Source: Streptomyces humicola
Lineage (GTDB): Bacteria; Actinomycetota; Actinomycetes; Streptomycetales; Streptomycetaceae
NCBI RefSeq assembly: GCF_024436035.1
Contig: NZ_JANFNG010000008.1
Location: 124,001-188,000 of the forward strand
Direction of reading: 5' to 3'
DNA: 64,000 bases
This document shows positions 34,467 to 42,731 of the stretch, in pieces (positions within the stretch are counted from its first letter, which is position 1; each line of letters starts with the position of its first letter). Position numbers and translations under genes: made by a program. The notes beneath the pieces were generated by a model. That model was not told where the DNA came from. It ran no database searches and saw only the letters and a program-made list of their open reading frames with translations.

Positions 34467-35651
34467 CTACGGCTTCGGTGCGCGGTCCGCCGGCCACAGC
34501 TCGGGGTCGGGGGTGAAGCGCACCAGGAGGGCGCCGTCCCGCAGCGCCGCGCCCGAGACAGTGCAGCGGCGCAGCGCGGACGTCAGCGGGATGATGCGGC
34601 GGAACGAGGCGGCGTCGACGACGAGTTCGTCGCCGCGTCGGACGAGGTCGAGGCGGTCGCGGGTGGTGCCGGGCAGCGGGAGCCTCCACAGCAGGTGGCC
34701 TTCGGTGCCGAGCCGGTCCTCCACGCTCCAGGGGCGCGCGGCCGGCCCGCGCCCGTCCGGTACGGGAGCGGGAGCCGGTACGCCGAGGGCCGCGAGGTCG
34801 TCGGCGCCGTGCGGGGCGTGGCCGAGGTGCGGCAGCTCGCACACCTCGGTGCCGCTCGTGCGGCCCGTGCCGAACTCGTCGTTCAGCGCCTTGAGGTGCT
34901 CCTGCTGGCCTCCGGACAGGCCGGCGAGGAACGGGTCGGCGGAGCCGGTCGGCAGGATGCGGTTGGCCAGCACGCACTCCACGCGGTGGCCGAAGAGGGC
35001 GAGCCCGGTACGGGCGTCCCGCAGCCGCTCGGCGGCGTGCGGGCCCGGCTCGACAACGAGCCGTACCGTCGTCGCCGCGGACTCGACGAGGCCCTGGACG
35101 GCGGCGAGTTCGACGTCCCAGCGCGCTGCGGCCTCGTAGAGCCACTGGGCAGGCATGGGGACGCCTGCGAGCTGGGCGAGGACCGGGCGCAGCGCGCGGG
35201 CGGCCTGACGCTCGGGCGGAAGCAACCGGGCGAGGTAGCGGCGCAGCTGCTCGGGGAGGGCGAGCAGGGTGACGGCCTGTGGTAGGGGCGGCAGATCCGC
35301 CACCACCGTGTCGGCGCGGCCCGCGGCGGCCTCGCCCAGTGCGTGCAGCAGCGCGAAGGAGCGGGCGCCGGGCAGTTCGGTGAACTCCTCGGCGTCGAGC
35401 GGTTCGGCGCCGAGCAGGTCGAGCACGGAGCCGAGGCGGGCCTGGAAGGCGTGCGCGCGGGCCCGGAAGGCGTGGCCGCCGTCGACGCGGGTAATGGTGA
35501 GGCCGGGTACGTCGTCGCAGGGCGCCGGGCCCTTCTCGGTGACGAGCACGGTGCGCGCCCCCGAGCGGGCGGCGGCGACGGCGGTGGCCGCCGCGGCGGT
35601 GCTGCGTCCCGCGCCGCCGAGCCCGGTGACGAGGACGATTCTCGGCGGCAT
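34467..35651 (-). CDS. ArsA/GET3-like anion-transporting ATPase homologue
   Basis: A 394-residue P-loop protein of the ArsA-like group common in actinobacteria. The N-terminal LVTGLGGAGRSTAAAATA is the deviant Walker A, but arginine stands where the second lysine is expected (GGAGRST versus GGVGKT), and the signature first lysine (KGG) is also missing. A switch-like VVADLPPLPQ follows near 118. The C-terminus is a separate beta-rich domain (RRGDELVVDAASFRR) seen in such proteins. The start codon overlaps the SRPBCC stop by one base (TGATG). Function is unknown and NTPase activity doubtful. Confidence 0.8.
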   Translation of the reverse strand: MPPRIVLVTGLGGAGRSTAAAATAVAAARSGARTVLVTEKGPAPCDDVPGLTITRVDGGHAFRARAHAFQARLGSVLDLLGAEPLDAEEFTELPGARSFALLHALGEAAAGRADTVVADLPPLPQAVTLLALPEQLRRYLARLLPPERQAARALRPVLAQLAGVPMPAQWLYEAAARWDVELAAVQGLVESAATTVRLVVEPGPHAAERLRDARTGLALFGHRVECVLANRILPTGSADPFLAGLSGGQQEHLKALNDEFGTGRTSGTEVCELPHLGHAPHGADDLAALGVPAPAPVPDGRGPAARPWSVEDRLGTEGHLLWRLPLPGTTRDRLDLVRRGDELVVDAASFRRIIPLTSALRRCTVSGAALRDGALLVRFTPDPELWPADRAPKP

Positions 35652-36103
35652 CAGCTGCCCGCTGAGCGCTGTTCGACGCGCTGCTTCAGCCCGGCGAGCG
35701 CCCGGTCGATGATGACCTTCTCGGCCTTGCGCTTGATCATGCCGAGCATAGGGATCTTCACATCGACGGTGAGCTGGTAGGTGACCTCGGTGGTCTTGCC
35801 GCGGTCGTGGGTGACGAGCGTGTAGGAGCCGTCCAGGGCGCGCAGCATCTGGGACTTCACCAGCGACCAGCTGACCTCGGCGTCGCTGATCCAGGTGTAG
35901 GCGAGGGTGTGGTCGTCCTTGATCGCCCCGGCGTCGAGGACGAGCCGGACCTGTTCGGCACGGCCCTTGTCGTCGGTGGCGAGGATCTCGGCCTCCTTGA
36001 CCTCACCGGTCCACTCCGGGTAGCGGGCGAAGTCCGAGATCACCCCCATGACCTCGGCCGGGGCCGCCTCGATCGTGATGCTCGACCTGGTGTGTTCCGC
36101 CAT
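35651..36103 (-). CDS. SRPBCC/START-fold protein
   Basis: A 150-residue single-domain protein of the polyketide-cyclase/START (SRPBCC) superfamily: ITIEAAPAEVMGVISDFARY begins the helix-grip fold and the long last helix is EKVIIDRALAGLKQRVEQR. Such domains bind hydrophobic ligands in a deep pocket. The gene is directly coupled to the ArsA-like ATPase (TGATG), an arrangement kept in streptomycetes, which suggests they act together. No ligand is assignable. Confidence 0.9.
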   Translation of the reverse strand: MAEHTRSSITIEAAPAEVMGVISDFARYPEWTGEVKEAEILATDDKGRAEQVRLVLDAGAIKDDHTLAYTWISDAEVSWSLVKSQMLRALDGSYTLVTHDRGKTTEVTYQLTVDVKIPMLGMIKRKAEKVIIDRALAGLKQRVEQRSAGS

Positions 36104-36200
36104 CGCCGTGGCCCCTCCGGGACTTCGCGTCGTGAGTGTCGTAAGTGTGGTGATGGTGCAGGTTATCGCGGGGAGTGCCCGGTGCCGACGCCCGGGCCGC

Positions 36201-36962
36201 TCACCATTGCAGGGCGTACGGGGTGCGGGTGGCGTTGAAGTGGCCGACGTTGACGCATTCGGTGGCGCCGATCCGCATCCGCCGGGTGAGGGGCTGGTGG
36301 ACGTGGCCGAAGAGCGCGTACTTCGGGCGCACCGAGCGGATGGCGTCGAGCAACGCCTCACTGCCCCGCTCGAAGCGCCTGGCCACGACGTCGTAGCACA
36401 GCTCGGGCACGGCGGGCGGGATGTGCGAGCACAGCACGTCGACCTGGCCGAGGGCGGCCACCTTCGCCGCATACGTCTCGTCGTCGATCTCGTACGGCGT
36501 GTTCATGGGCGTGCGCAGTCCGCCGCCGACGAAGCCGAAGACGCGGCCGCCGATCTCGGCGGTGGCACCGTCGAGGACGGTGGTGCCGGGACCCGCGTAC
36601 TCCGGCCACAGCGTGGGGATGTCGACGTTCCCGTAGGTGGCGTAGGTCGGCGTGGGCAGGACCGCGAACATCTCGGCGTACTGCGTGCGCACCGCCGACT
36701 CGATGGCCGCGCGGCGGTCGATGCCGTACCACAGCTGCTGGGAGAACTCGCGGGCCTCGTCGAACCGCCGGGCGGTGCGCATCTCGACGATCCGGTCGGC
36801 GTTCTCCGGGCCGAACAGGTCGGGGAAGATGCCGCGCGAATGATCGGCATAGTCCAGGAACAGCACGAGATCGCCGAGGCAGACCAGGGCGTCGGCTCCG
36901 TCACCCGCCTTCGCCAGCGCGTCGACCGCTCCATGGACGTCACTCACCACATGCACCCGCAT
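36201..36962 (-). CDS. Calcineurin-like metallophosphoesterase
   Basis: A 253-residue hydrolase with the dimetal motifs in order: VVSDVHG (Asp, His), CLGDLVLF (Asp), YGNVDIP (Asn), LCSHIPP (His) and LFGHVHQP (two His). Substrates of the family range from nucleotides to phosphoproteins. The ATG at 36962 gives MRVHVVSDVHG; one four codons upstream is possible and neither has a strong ribosome-binding site. Confidence 0.92.
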   Translation of the reverse strand: MRVHVVSDVHGAVDALAKAGDGADALVCLGDLVLFLDYADHSRGIFPDLFGPENADRIVEMRTARRFDEAREFSQQLWYGIDRRAAIESAVRTQYAEMFAVLPTPTYATYGNVDIPTLWPEYAGPGTTVLDGATAEIGGRVFGFVGGGLRTPMNTPYEIDDETYAAKVAALGQVDVLCSHIPPAVPELCYDVVARRFERGSEALLDAIRSVRPKYALFGHVHQPLTRRMRIGATECVNVGHFNATRTPYALQW

Positions 36963-37088
36963 GACGATCACCATACGGTCGTGGAGGATTGTGGGGGAGG
37001 CCTGTGAGTTGCCTGCGGCTCTTGGCGGAGCTGGACTATGGTGCGCACAGCACCCACATGGCTGCCTTACGTAAAAGACACAAGCGTA

Positions 37089-37104
37089 TGTCAGGGGTGT
37101 GACA
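37089..37104. promoter_or_regulatory. Inverted repeat in the acyl-CoA ligase upstream region
   Basis: TGTCA-GGGGTG-TGACA, a 5+6+5 inverted repeat, about 130 bases before the ligase start. Two more palindromes flank it: TTACGTAA (37067-37074) and TTACCCATGGGTAA (37143-37156). Confidence 0.35.
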
Positions 37105-37142
37105 CAGCGAACATATGAGCCCAACCCCCTACCCGCATGGGC

Positions 37143-37156
37143 TTACCCATGGGTAA
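37143..37156. promoter_or_regulatory. 14-bp perfect palindrome before the acyl-CoA ligase
   Basis: TTACCCATGGGTAA lies 78 bases upstream of the TTG start. Its symmetry and place suit an operator for a fatty-acid-responsive repressor, but no regulator is known from the sequence. Confidence 0.45.
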
Positions 37157-37234
37157 CGTCCGGGCAGTCCCCAACCGCTCTTGATCACGAGCGCAGCCGA
37201 CGACGCAGCCGGCCGCCGACGAGGAGCAGCAGTC

Positions 37235-39031
37235 TTGCGCGAGTTCAGCCTTCCGGCCCTGTACGAGGTCCCCGCGGACGGCAATCTGACGGATCTCATC
37301 CGCCGCAACGCCGCTCAGCATCCCGATGTCGCCGTGCTGGCCCACAAGGTCGCCGGAGCGTGGCAGGACGTCACCGCCACTGCCTTCCTTGCGGAGGTGC
37401 GCGCCGCCGCCAAGGGGCTCATCGCCGCCGGCGTCGAGCCCGGCGACCGGGTCGCCGTGATGTCCCGCACACGGTACGAGTGGACGCTGCTCGACTTCGC
37501 GATCTGGACCGCCGGCGCGGTCTCGGTCCCGATCTACGAGACGTCGTCGGCCGAGCAGGTCGAGTGGGTGCTCACCGACTCCGGGGCAGTGGCGTGCGTC
37601 GTGGAACACGCCTCACACGAGGCCGTGGTGGAGTCGGTCCGCGAGCGACTGCCGTATCTGAAGCACGTGTGGCAGATCGAGGCGGGCGCGATCGAGACGC
37701 TCACGGCGACCGGCAGCGACGTCTCCGACGCCCAGGTCGGCCGGCGCACCACGATCGCCGACGCCGACTCCCCCGCCACGATCGTCTACACCTCGGGCAC
37801 CACCGGTCGCCCCAAGGGGTGCGTCCTCACCCACCGCGCCTTCTTCGCCGAATGCGGCAACATCGTGGCGCGGATGACGCCATTGTTCGAGACCGGCGAG
37901 TCCTCCCTGCTGCTGTTCCTGCCACTCACCCACGTCTTCGGCCGGATGGTCGAGCTCGCCTGCGCGATGGCGCCGATCAAGCTCGGGCACGTCAGCGACG
38001 TGCAGAACCTCACCGACGAGCTTGCGGTGTTCCGGCCCACCCTGTTGCTGGGCGTGCCGCGCGTCTTCGAAAAGGTCTACAACTCGGCGCGGGCCCAGGC
38101 GCAGGCGGGCGGCAAGGGGAAAATCTTCGACAAGGCGGCCGACACCGCGATCGAGTACAGCCGGGCGCTCGGCACCAAGGCCGGGCCGAGCATCCCGCTG
38201 AAGTTCCGTCACAAGGTTTTCGACCGGCTGGTCTTCAGCAAGCTGCGTGCCGTGCTCGGCGGCCGTGCCACGCACGCCATCTCCGGCGGCGCACCGCTCG
38301 GCGAACGGCTGGGCCACTTCTACCGCGGCATCGGCTTCACGGTGCTGGAGGGCTACGGCCTCACCGAGTCCTGTGCGGCGACGGCCTTCAACCCGTGGGA
38401 CCGCACGAAGATCGGCACGGTGGGGCAGCCGCTGCCGGGCAGCGTGGTGCGGATAGCCGACGACGGCGAGGTGATGCTCCACGGCGAGCACCTGTTCACC
38501 GGCTACTGGAACAACGAGGAGGCCACCCTCACCGCGCTCGCGGACGGCTGGTTCCACACCGGGGACATCGGCACGCTCGACGAAGACGGCTACCTCACCA
38601 TCACCGGCCGCAAGAAGGAGATCATCGTCACGGCCGGCGGCAAGAACGTCGCACCCGCGGTCATCGAGGACCGCATCCGCGCGCACGCGCTGGTCGCGGA
38701 GTGCATGGTGGTGGGTGACGGCCGTCCGTTCGTCGGCGCACTGGTGACGCTGGACGAGGAGTTCCTGCCGCGCTGGGCCGAGCAGCACGGGAAGCCGGCC
38801 GGCACGCCGGTCGCGCAGCTGCGTGACGACCCGGAGCTGATCGCGGAGATCCAGGAGGCGATCGACTACGGCAACGCGGCGGTGTCGCGCGCCGAGGCGG
38901 TGAAGAAGTTCCGTATCCTCGCGACGCAGTTCACGGAGGAGTCGGGGTATGTGACGCCGTCGCTGAAGCTCAAGCGGAACGTGGTGGCGAAGGACTTCGC
39001 GGGGGAGATCGAGGCGCTGTACGCGTCGTAG
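37235..39031 (+). CDS. Long-chain fatty acid-CoA ligase
   Basis: A 598-residue AMP-forming ligase of the FadD15-like group. YTSGTTGRPKG (about residue 184) is the AMP-binding P-loop, GYGLTESCA the second, TGDIGTLDEDGYLTITGRKK the hinge motif. The final KRNVVAKDF carries the adenylation-step lysine region. It activates fatty acids for lipid synthesis or beta-oxidation. The TTG at 37235 is chosen because GAGGAG lies eight bases before it and the product then starts MREFSLPALYEVP. A terminator follows the gene. Confidence 0.93.
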   Translation: MREFSLPALYEVPADGNLTDLIRRNAAQHPDVAVLAHKVAGAWQDVTATAFLAEVRAAAKGLIAAGVEPGDRVAVMSRTRYEWTLLDFAIWTAGAVSVPIYETSSAEQVEWVLTDSGAVACVVEHASHEAVVESVRERLPYLKHVWQIEAGAIETLTATGSDVSDAQVGRRTTIADADSPATIVYTSGTTGRPKGCVLTHRAFFAECGNIVARMTPLFETGESSLLLFLPLTHVFGRMVELACAMAPIKLGHVSDVQNLTDELAVFRPTLLLGVPRVFEKVYNSARAQAQAGGKGKIFDKAADTAIEYSRALGTKAGPSIPLKFRHKVFDRLVFSKLRAVLGGRATHAISGGAPLGERLGHFYRGIGFTVLEGYGLTESCAATAFNPWDRTKIGTVGQPLPGSVVRIADDGEVMLHGEHLFTGYWNNEEATLTALADGWFHTGDIGTLDEDGYLTITGRKKEIIVTAGGKNVAPAVIEDRIRAHALVAECMVVGDGRPFVGALVTLDEEFLPRWAEQHGKPAGTPVAQLRDDPELIAEIQEAIDYGNAAVSRAEAVKKFRILATQFTEESGYVTPSLKLKRNVVAKDFAGEIEALYAS

Positions 39032-39049
39032 CTCGTGCGTGAGCGTGGG

Positions 39050-39082
39050 CCGGGGTCCCGGGGCGCTTCCCGGGAACCCCGG
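39050..39082 (+). terminator. Terminator hairpin after the acyl-CoA ligase
   Basis: CCGGGGTCCCGGG pairs with CCCGGGAACCCCGG (one bulged A) around a short loop, starting 18 bases after the stop codon. Confidence 0.7.
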
Positions 39083-39089
39083 TGGCATG

Positions 39090-39176
39090 TCAACCCGCTG
39101 CGGGGACGAACGGCATGCCCTGCGGGCTCTTGAAGCCCTTGCCGTGCGCGTTGAGGCTCAGCACGGTGGCGGTCAA
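39090..39176 (-). CDS. Possible 28-codon small protein
   Basis: A TTG overlapping the glycosyltransferase stop (TTTGA) opens 28 codons reading MTATVLSLNAHGKGFKSPQG, then MPFVPAAG. The composition is protein-like rather than the Arg/Pro/Ala pattern of shadow frames. No ribosome-binding site stands out and no homologue is known to me. It could be a translation-coupled micro-protein or chance. Confidence 0.2.
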   Translation of the reverse strand: MTATVLSLNAHGKGFKSPQGMPFVPAAG

Positions 39177-40312
39177 AGCAGACCCTTCAGACGCTGCGCG
39201 AGCAGATCCCAGCGCCATGCGTCCTCGACCCATGAGCGACCGTGCTCGCCGAGGCGGCGCCGCAGGACCGGGTCGCCGAGCAGGGTGATGATCCGCTCCG
39301 CCGCCTCCTGCGGTGCCTGCGCGCCGCCGCCGCGCACCACCCAGCCCGTCTCCCCGTCGCGCACCGCGTCCGGCGCGCCGCCGGAATCGCCGGCCACCAC
39401 CGGCAGGCCGGTCGCGGACGCCTCCAGGTAGACGATACCGAGCCCTTCCACGTCGAGACCCGCCCGCCGTGTGCGGCACGGCATCGCGAAGACGTCGCCG
39501 GCACCGTAGTGGGCGGGCAGCTCTCCCCACGGCACAGGGCCGGTGAAGCGCACGGCGTCGGCGACCCCGGTCTCGGCGGCGAGCCGCTCCAGGCCGGCAC
39601 GGTACGGGCCGCCGCCGACGATGAGCAGGACCGCGTCGGGCGCCTGCCGCAGAATCGCCGGCATTGCCCGGATCAGCGTGTCCTGCCCCTTGCGCCGTAC
39701 GAGACGAGAGACGCAGACGACGACCGGCCGGTCCGCCAGGCCCAGCCGCTCCCGTAGGGCGGCACCGCCCGAGCCCGGATGGAATGTCTTCTCGTCGACG
39801 CCGGGCGGCAGTTGAACCATGCGCGCGGCCGCCGCCGGGGTGAGCGCACGCGCGATCCGGGAGCGGGTGTACTCGCCCAGGTACGTCACGACATCCGTGG
39901 ACTCGCCGATCCGGCGCAGCAGCTCACGCGAGACAGGCAGCCCGGCCCAGGCGGCCTCGTGCCCGTGGGTGGTCGCCACGATCCGCCGCGCCCCCGCCCG
40001 CCGCAGCGCCGGAGCCATCAGGCCGAGCGGCGCGGCCGCACCGAACCACACCGAGGAGCAGCCGTGCTCGCGCAGCAGCCGCACGGCGCGACGCGTCACC
40101 GCGGGGGTCGGCAGCAGCATCGTGGTGCGGTCTCGTACGACGGGGAAGGGCTGTTCGGCGTCGAACGCGGCGACCGCGTCGCGGTCCTTCCACGTTGAGG
40201 CGTAGACGACGACCTTCCCTGGGTCGAGGCGCAGCGCCATGCTGTGCACGAACGCCTGGATCCCGCCGGGGCGCGGCGGGAAGTCGTTGGTGACGATCAG
40301 GGTCTTCTCCAT
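39173..40312 (-). CDS. GT4-family glycosyltransferase, PimB-like
   Basis: A 379-residue GT-B fold enzyme. TNDFPPRPGGIQAFVHSMA at the N-terminus and the nucleotide-sugar site GLGIVYLEASATGLPVVAGD with Glu of the EX7E motif are typical of GDP-mannose-dependent mannosyltransferases such as PimB'. VVCVSRLVRRKGQD is the diphosphate loop. It would act on the cytoplasmic face of the membrane on phosphoinositol mannosides or related lipids. The ATG at 40312 (MEKTLIV) is chosen; one two codons earlier is possible. It is divergent from a mannosyltransferase-like membrane gene. Confidence 0.9.
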   Translation of the reverse strand: MEKTLIVTNDFPPRPGGIQAFVHSMALRLDPGKVVVYASTWKDRDAVAAFDAEQPFPVVRDRTTMLLPTPAVTRRAVRLLREHGCSSVWFGAAAPLGLMAPALRRAGARRIVATTHGHEAAWAGLPVSRELLRRIGESTDVVTYLGEYTRSRIARALTPAAAARMVQLPPGVDEKTFHPGSGGAALRERLGLADRPVVVCVSRLVRRKGQDTLIRAMPAILRQAPDAVLLIVGGGPYRAGLERLAAETGVADAVRFTGPVPWGELPAHYGAGDVFAMPCRTRRAGLDVEGLGIVYLEASATGLPVVAGDSGGAPDAVRDGETGWVVRGGGAQAPQEAAERIITLLGDPVLRRRLGEHGRSWVEDAWRWDLLAQRLKGLL

Positions 40313-40383
40313 CGGCATAGACGGTACCCGCTGCGTACGCGGGCCCCGGTTGCCCGATCCCTGGGGCATCGTCGCGTAGCCTC

Positions 40384-41577
40384 GTGCCAGTGATCACCAG
40401 CTCGGACAGCCGCCCGCAGGACGCCCCCGCGAACGCCGCCGCCCGCGAGCCGGGCACGCTCCTGCGGCGCGCGGCGGTCACGGCACAGCCCGCGCTCGCG
40501 GTGTGGGCGGGAGCGGCGCTGTTGCAGTTCCTGATGGTGTGGTGGCTGCACTCCAGGCCGAGCGGCTGGCTCTACTCCGTCCTCACGCCCTGGGACAACC
40601 AGTGGTACGTACAGATCGCCGAGCAGGGCTATCCGCACACTTTCGCCTACGACGGCAGTGGCCTGCTGGCCGGGAACAACCTGGCGTTCTTCCCGCTCTA
40701 CCCGCTGCTGATCAGGGCCGTTCACGCCGTCACCGGCCTCGACGCGGCCACGGCGTCCATCGCGGTCGCCTGGCTTGCATCGGCGGCCGCAGCCGTCGTC
40801 GTCCACCGGCTGGGCGTGCAGCTGTTCGGGCCGCGCACGGCGCTCGTCCTGCTGGTGCTGGTCTTCACCCAGCCGATGGCGATCACCTTGTGGATCGGCT
40901 ACAGCGAGAGCCTGTTCCTCGCGCTCGCCGCGGGCTGTCTGCTCGCCGCGCGCCGCGAGGCGTGGCTGACCGCAGGGGGCTGCGCACTGCTCGCCGGACT
41001 GACCCGTTCCACGGGTACGGCGGTGGCGCTGGCCCTGGCGCTCGCTGCCGTCCTCGCCATGTGGCAGCAGCGTCGCATCGGCGGGCGGGCGGTGGCCGGG
41101 GTGGTGGTCGGGGCGCTCGGCGTGCCGGTGTATCTGCTCTGGGTCGGACTGCGGGTCGGCAGCATCGGCGCATGGCTGACGATTCAGCGGGAGGGCTGGC
41201 ACACCGCGTGGGACTGGGGTGACGCCACCTGGCACTTCCTCACCTCGACGCTGCAGCGCGGCAGCGACTGGGTGCCGGTGGCCACCGCCGTGCTGCTGCT
41301 CGGGCTCGCCGCCGCCTGCGCGACGGCGGTGCTGCAGCGCCCCTGGCCGCCGCTGGCCGCGTACGGGCTGCTGGTCTTCGCCCTCACCGTCGGGCAGACC
41401 AACTACTACCATTCCAAGCTGCGTCTGCTGGTGCCCGCGCTGCTCACGCTCGTACCTCTGGCGCGCTCCTTCGGGCGGGCCCAGCCGCGCGCCGCGGTGC
41501 CGGCCCTGACCGCTTTCTCGCTCTTCGGCACTTGGTTCGGCGCCTACATGCTCACCGACTGGGTCTACGCGATCTAG
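40384..41577 (+). CDS. Multi-spanning mannosyltransferase, PIG-V-like (GT-C)
   Basis: A 397-residue polytopic protein with about ten membrane helices. The first loop WDNQWYVQIAEQGYPHTFAY holds the acidic residue expected in GT-C lipid-linked-sugar transferases, and the helix pattern resembles the GPI-mannosyltransferase PIG-V group. It may use polyprenyl-phosphate mannose outside the membrane, complementing the divergent PimB-like enzyme. GTG at 40384 or 40390 starts the gene. Its end overlaps the convergent M48 protease gene by four bases. Confidence 0.85.
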   Translation: MPVITSSDSRPQDAPANAAAREPGTLLRRAAVTAQPALAVWAGAALLQFLMVWWLHSRPSGWLYSVLTPWDNQWYVQIAEQGYPHTFAYDGSGLLAGNNLAFFPLYPLLIRAVHAVTGLDAATASIAVAWLASAAAAVVVHRLGVQLFGPRTALVLLVLVFTQPMAITLWIGYSESLFLALAAGCLLAARREAWLTAGGCALLAGLTRSTGTAVALALALAAVLAMWQQRRIGGRAVAGVVVGALGVPVYLLWVGLRVGSIGAWLTIQREGWHTAWDWGDATWHFLTSTLQRGSDWVPVATAVLLLGLAAACATAVLQRPWPPLAAYGLLVFALTVGQTNYYHSKLRLLVPALLTLVPLARSFGRAQPRAAVPALTAFSLFGTWFGAYMLTDWVYAI

Positions 41578-42731
41578 GGAACCCGGTAGGCGCGGGCGGC
41601 GGCGATGCGCTGGACGGGCGTCGGGTGGGTGCCGAAGAGAAGGTGCAGCAGGCGCGGCGGGTCGGGGTCGGAGACGTTGGCGACCGTGAGCCGCCGCTGC
41701 ATCCGGATGAACTCGGCGGGATCCGCGGTGAGTTCGAGTGCATGGCGGTCGGCGCGACGCTCGATGCGCCGGCTCACCGCACAGCCGGACGGCCCGGCGA
41801 GCACCGACAGCAGCGCCGCGACGGCGGCGAGCAGCGCCATCGACCGCGGGCCGGCGAAGCGGTGCGCACCGGACGCGTCGAGCAGCGGCTGCCACTGCAC
41901 CGCGAGGGCGATCAGGCAGACCCCGGCGGCCGCGCCGAGCGCGCCGAGCGCCGTGCCGCGGCTCACATCACGGTGTTTGACGTGCCCCAGCTCGTGGGCG
42001 GTGACCAGTTCGATCTCGCCTGGCTGCGCGGTGCGCAGAAGCGTGTCGTAGACGACGACGCGCCGGGTGCGGCCGAATCCCGACACGTACGCGTTGAGCG
42101 CGGTGGTGCGGCGGGAGGCGTCCGCGACGAGCACCTCGCGCACCGCGATCCGGTCGCGCTCTGCGAGCGCGAGCAGCGCGTCGCGCAGCGGTCCCGGGTC
42201 CATCGGCGTGAAACGGTTGAAGACCGGTTCGAGGACGAGCGGGGCGAGCCAGGACAGCACGACGGCCGCGACCGCCGCCGCGACCGCCGCCCAGGCCCAC
42301 CACACGGCGGTGGCGGCGGCGAGGGCGTAGACGGCGAAGAGCGCGCCGAGCGCGAGCGGAGCGGTCACCAGCAGTCCGCGCAGCACGTCGAGCCACCAGC
42401 CGGGCCATCCCTGCGTGACCAGGCCGAAGCGTGCCCGTACCCCGCGCACCCGTGCAGAGAACGGCAGTGTCACCGCGGTCTCGGCGAGCAGCAGCGCGAG
42501 CCCGCCGAACAGCACCTGCGCCCACCACGCCCCGCCACTGATCCGCCCGAGCGCCGTGACCAGGCCCGCTCCAGCCGGGGTGAGACCGAGCACGAGCAGC
42601 AGCGCGAGCGATGCGGCGCGCCCCGCGAGCAGCGGCGGCAACTGCGCGCGGCGCAGCGCACGGCCGCGTGCGATCTCCTCGGCGCTGAAGTCGTCCCCGT
42701 GCTCGGCGTGCCCGACAGCGGCTTCGCTCAT
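41574..42731 (-). CDS. M48-family membrane metalloprotease (CAAX protease-like)
   Basis: A 385-residue Ste24/HtpX-type protease. TAHELGHVKHRD is the HExxH zinc motif, and RRIERRADRHALEL supplies the third ligand (ExxxD/H). Several membrane helices precede the catalytic part. Such enzymes cut membrane or lipidated proteins. ATG at 42731 follows AGGAG, and the start overlaps the stop of a lipoprotein gluzincin gene (ATGA), so the two proteases are co-translated. Confidence 0.92.
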   Translation of the reverse strand: MSEAAVGHAEHGDDFSAEEIARGRALRRAQLPPLLAGRAASLALLLVLGLTPAGAGLVTALGRISGGAWWAQVLFGGLALLLAETAVTLPFSARVRGVRARFGLVTQGWPGWWLDVLRGLLVTAPLALGALFAVYALAAATAVWWAWAAVAAAVAAVVLSWLAPLVLEPVFNRFTPMDPGPLRDALLALAERDRIAVREVLVADASRRTTALNAYVSGFGRTRRVVVYDTLLRTAQPGEIELVTAHELGHVKHRDVSRGTALGALGAAAGVCLIALAVQWQPLLDASGAHRFAGPRSMALLAAVAALLSVLAGPSGCAVSRRIERRADRHALELTADPAEFIRMQRRLTVANVSDPDPPRLLHLLFGTHPTPVQRIAAARAYRVP

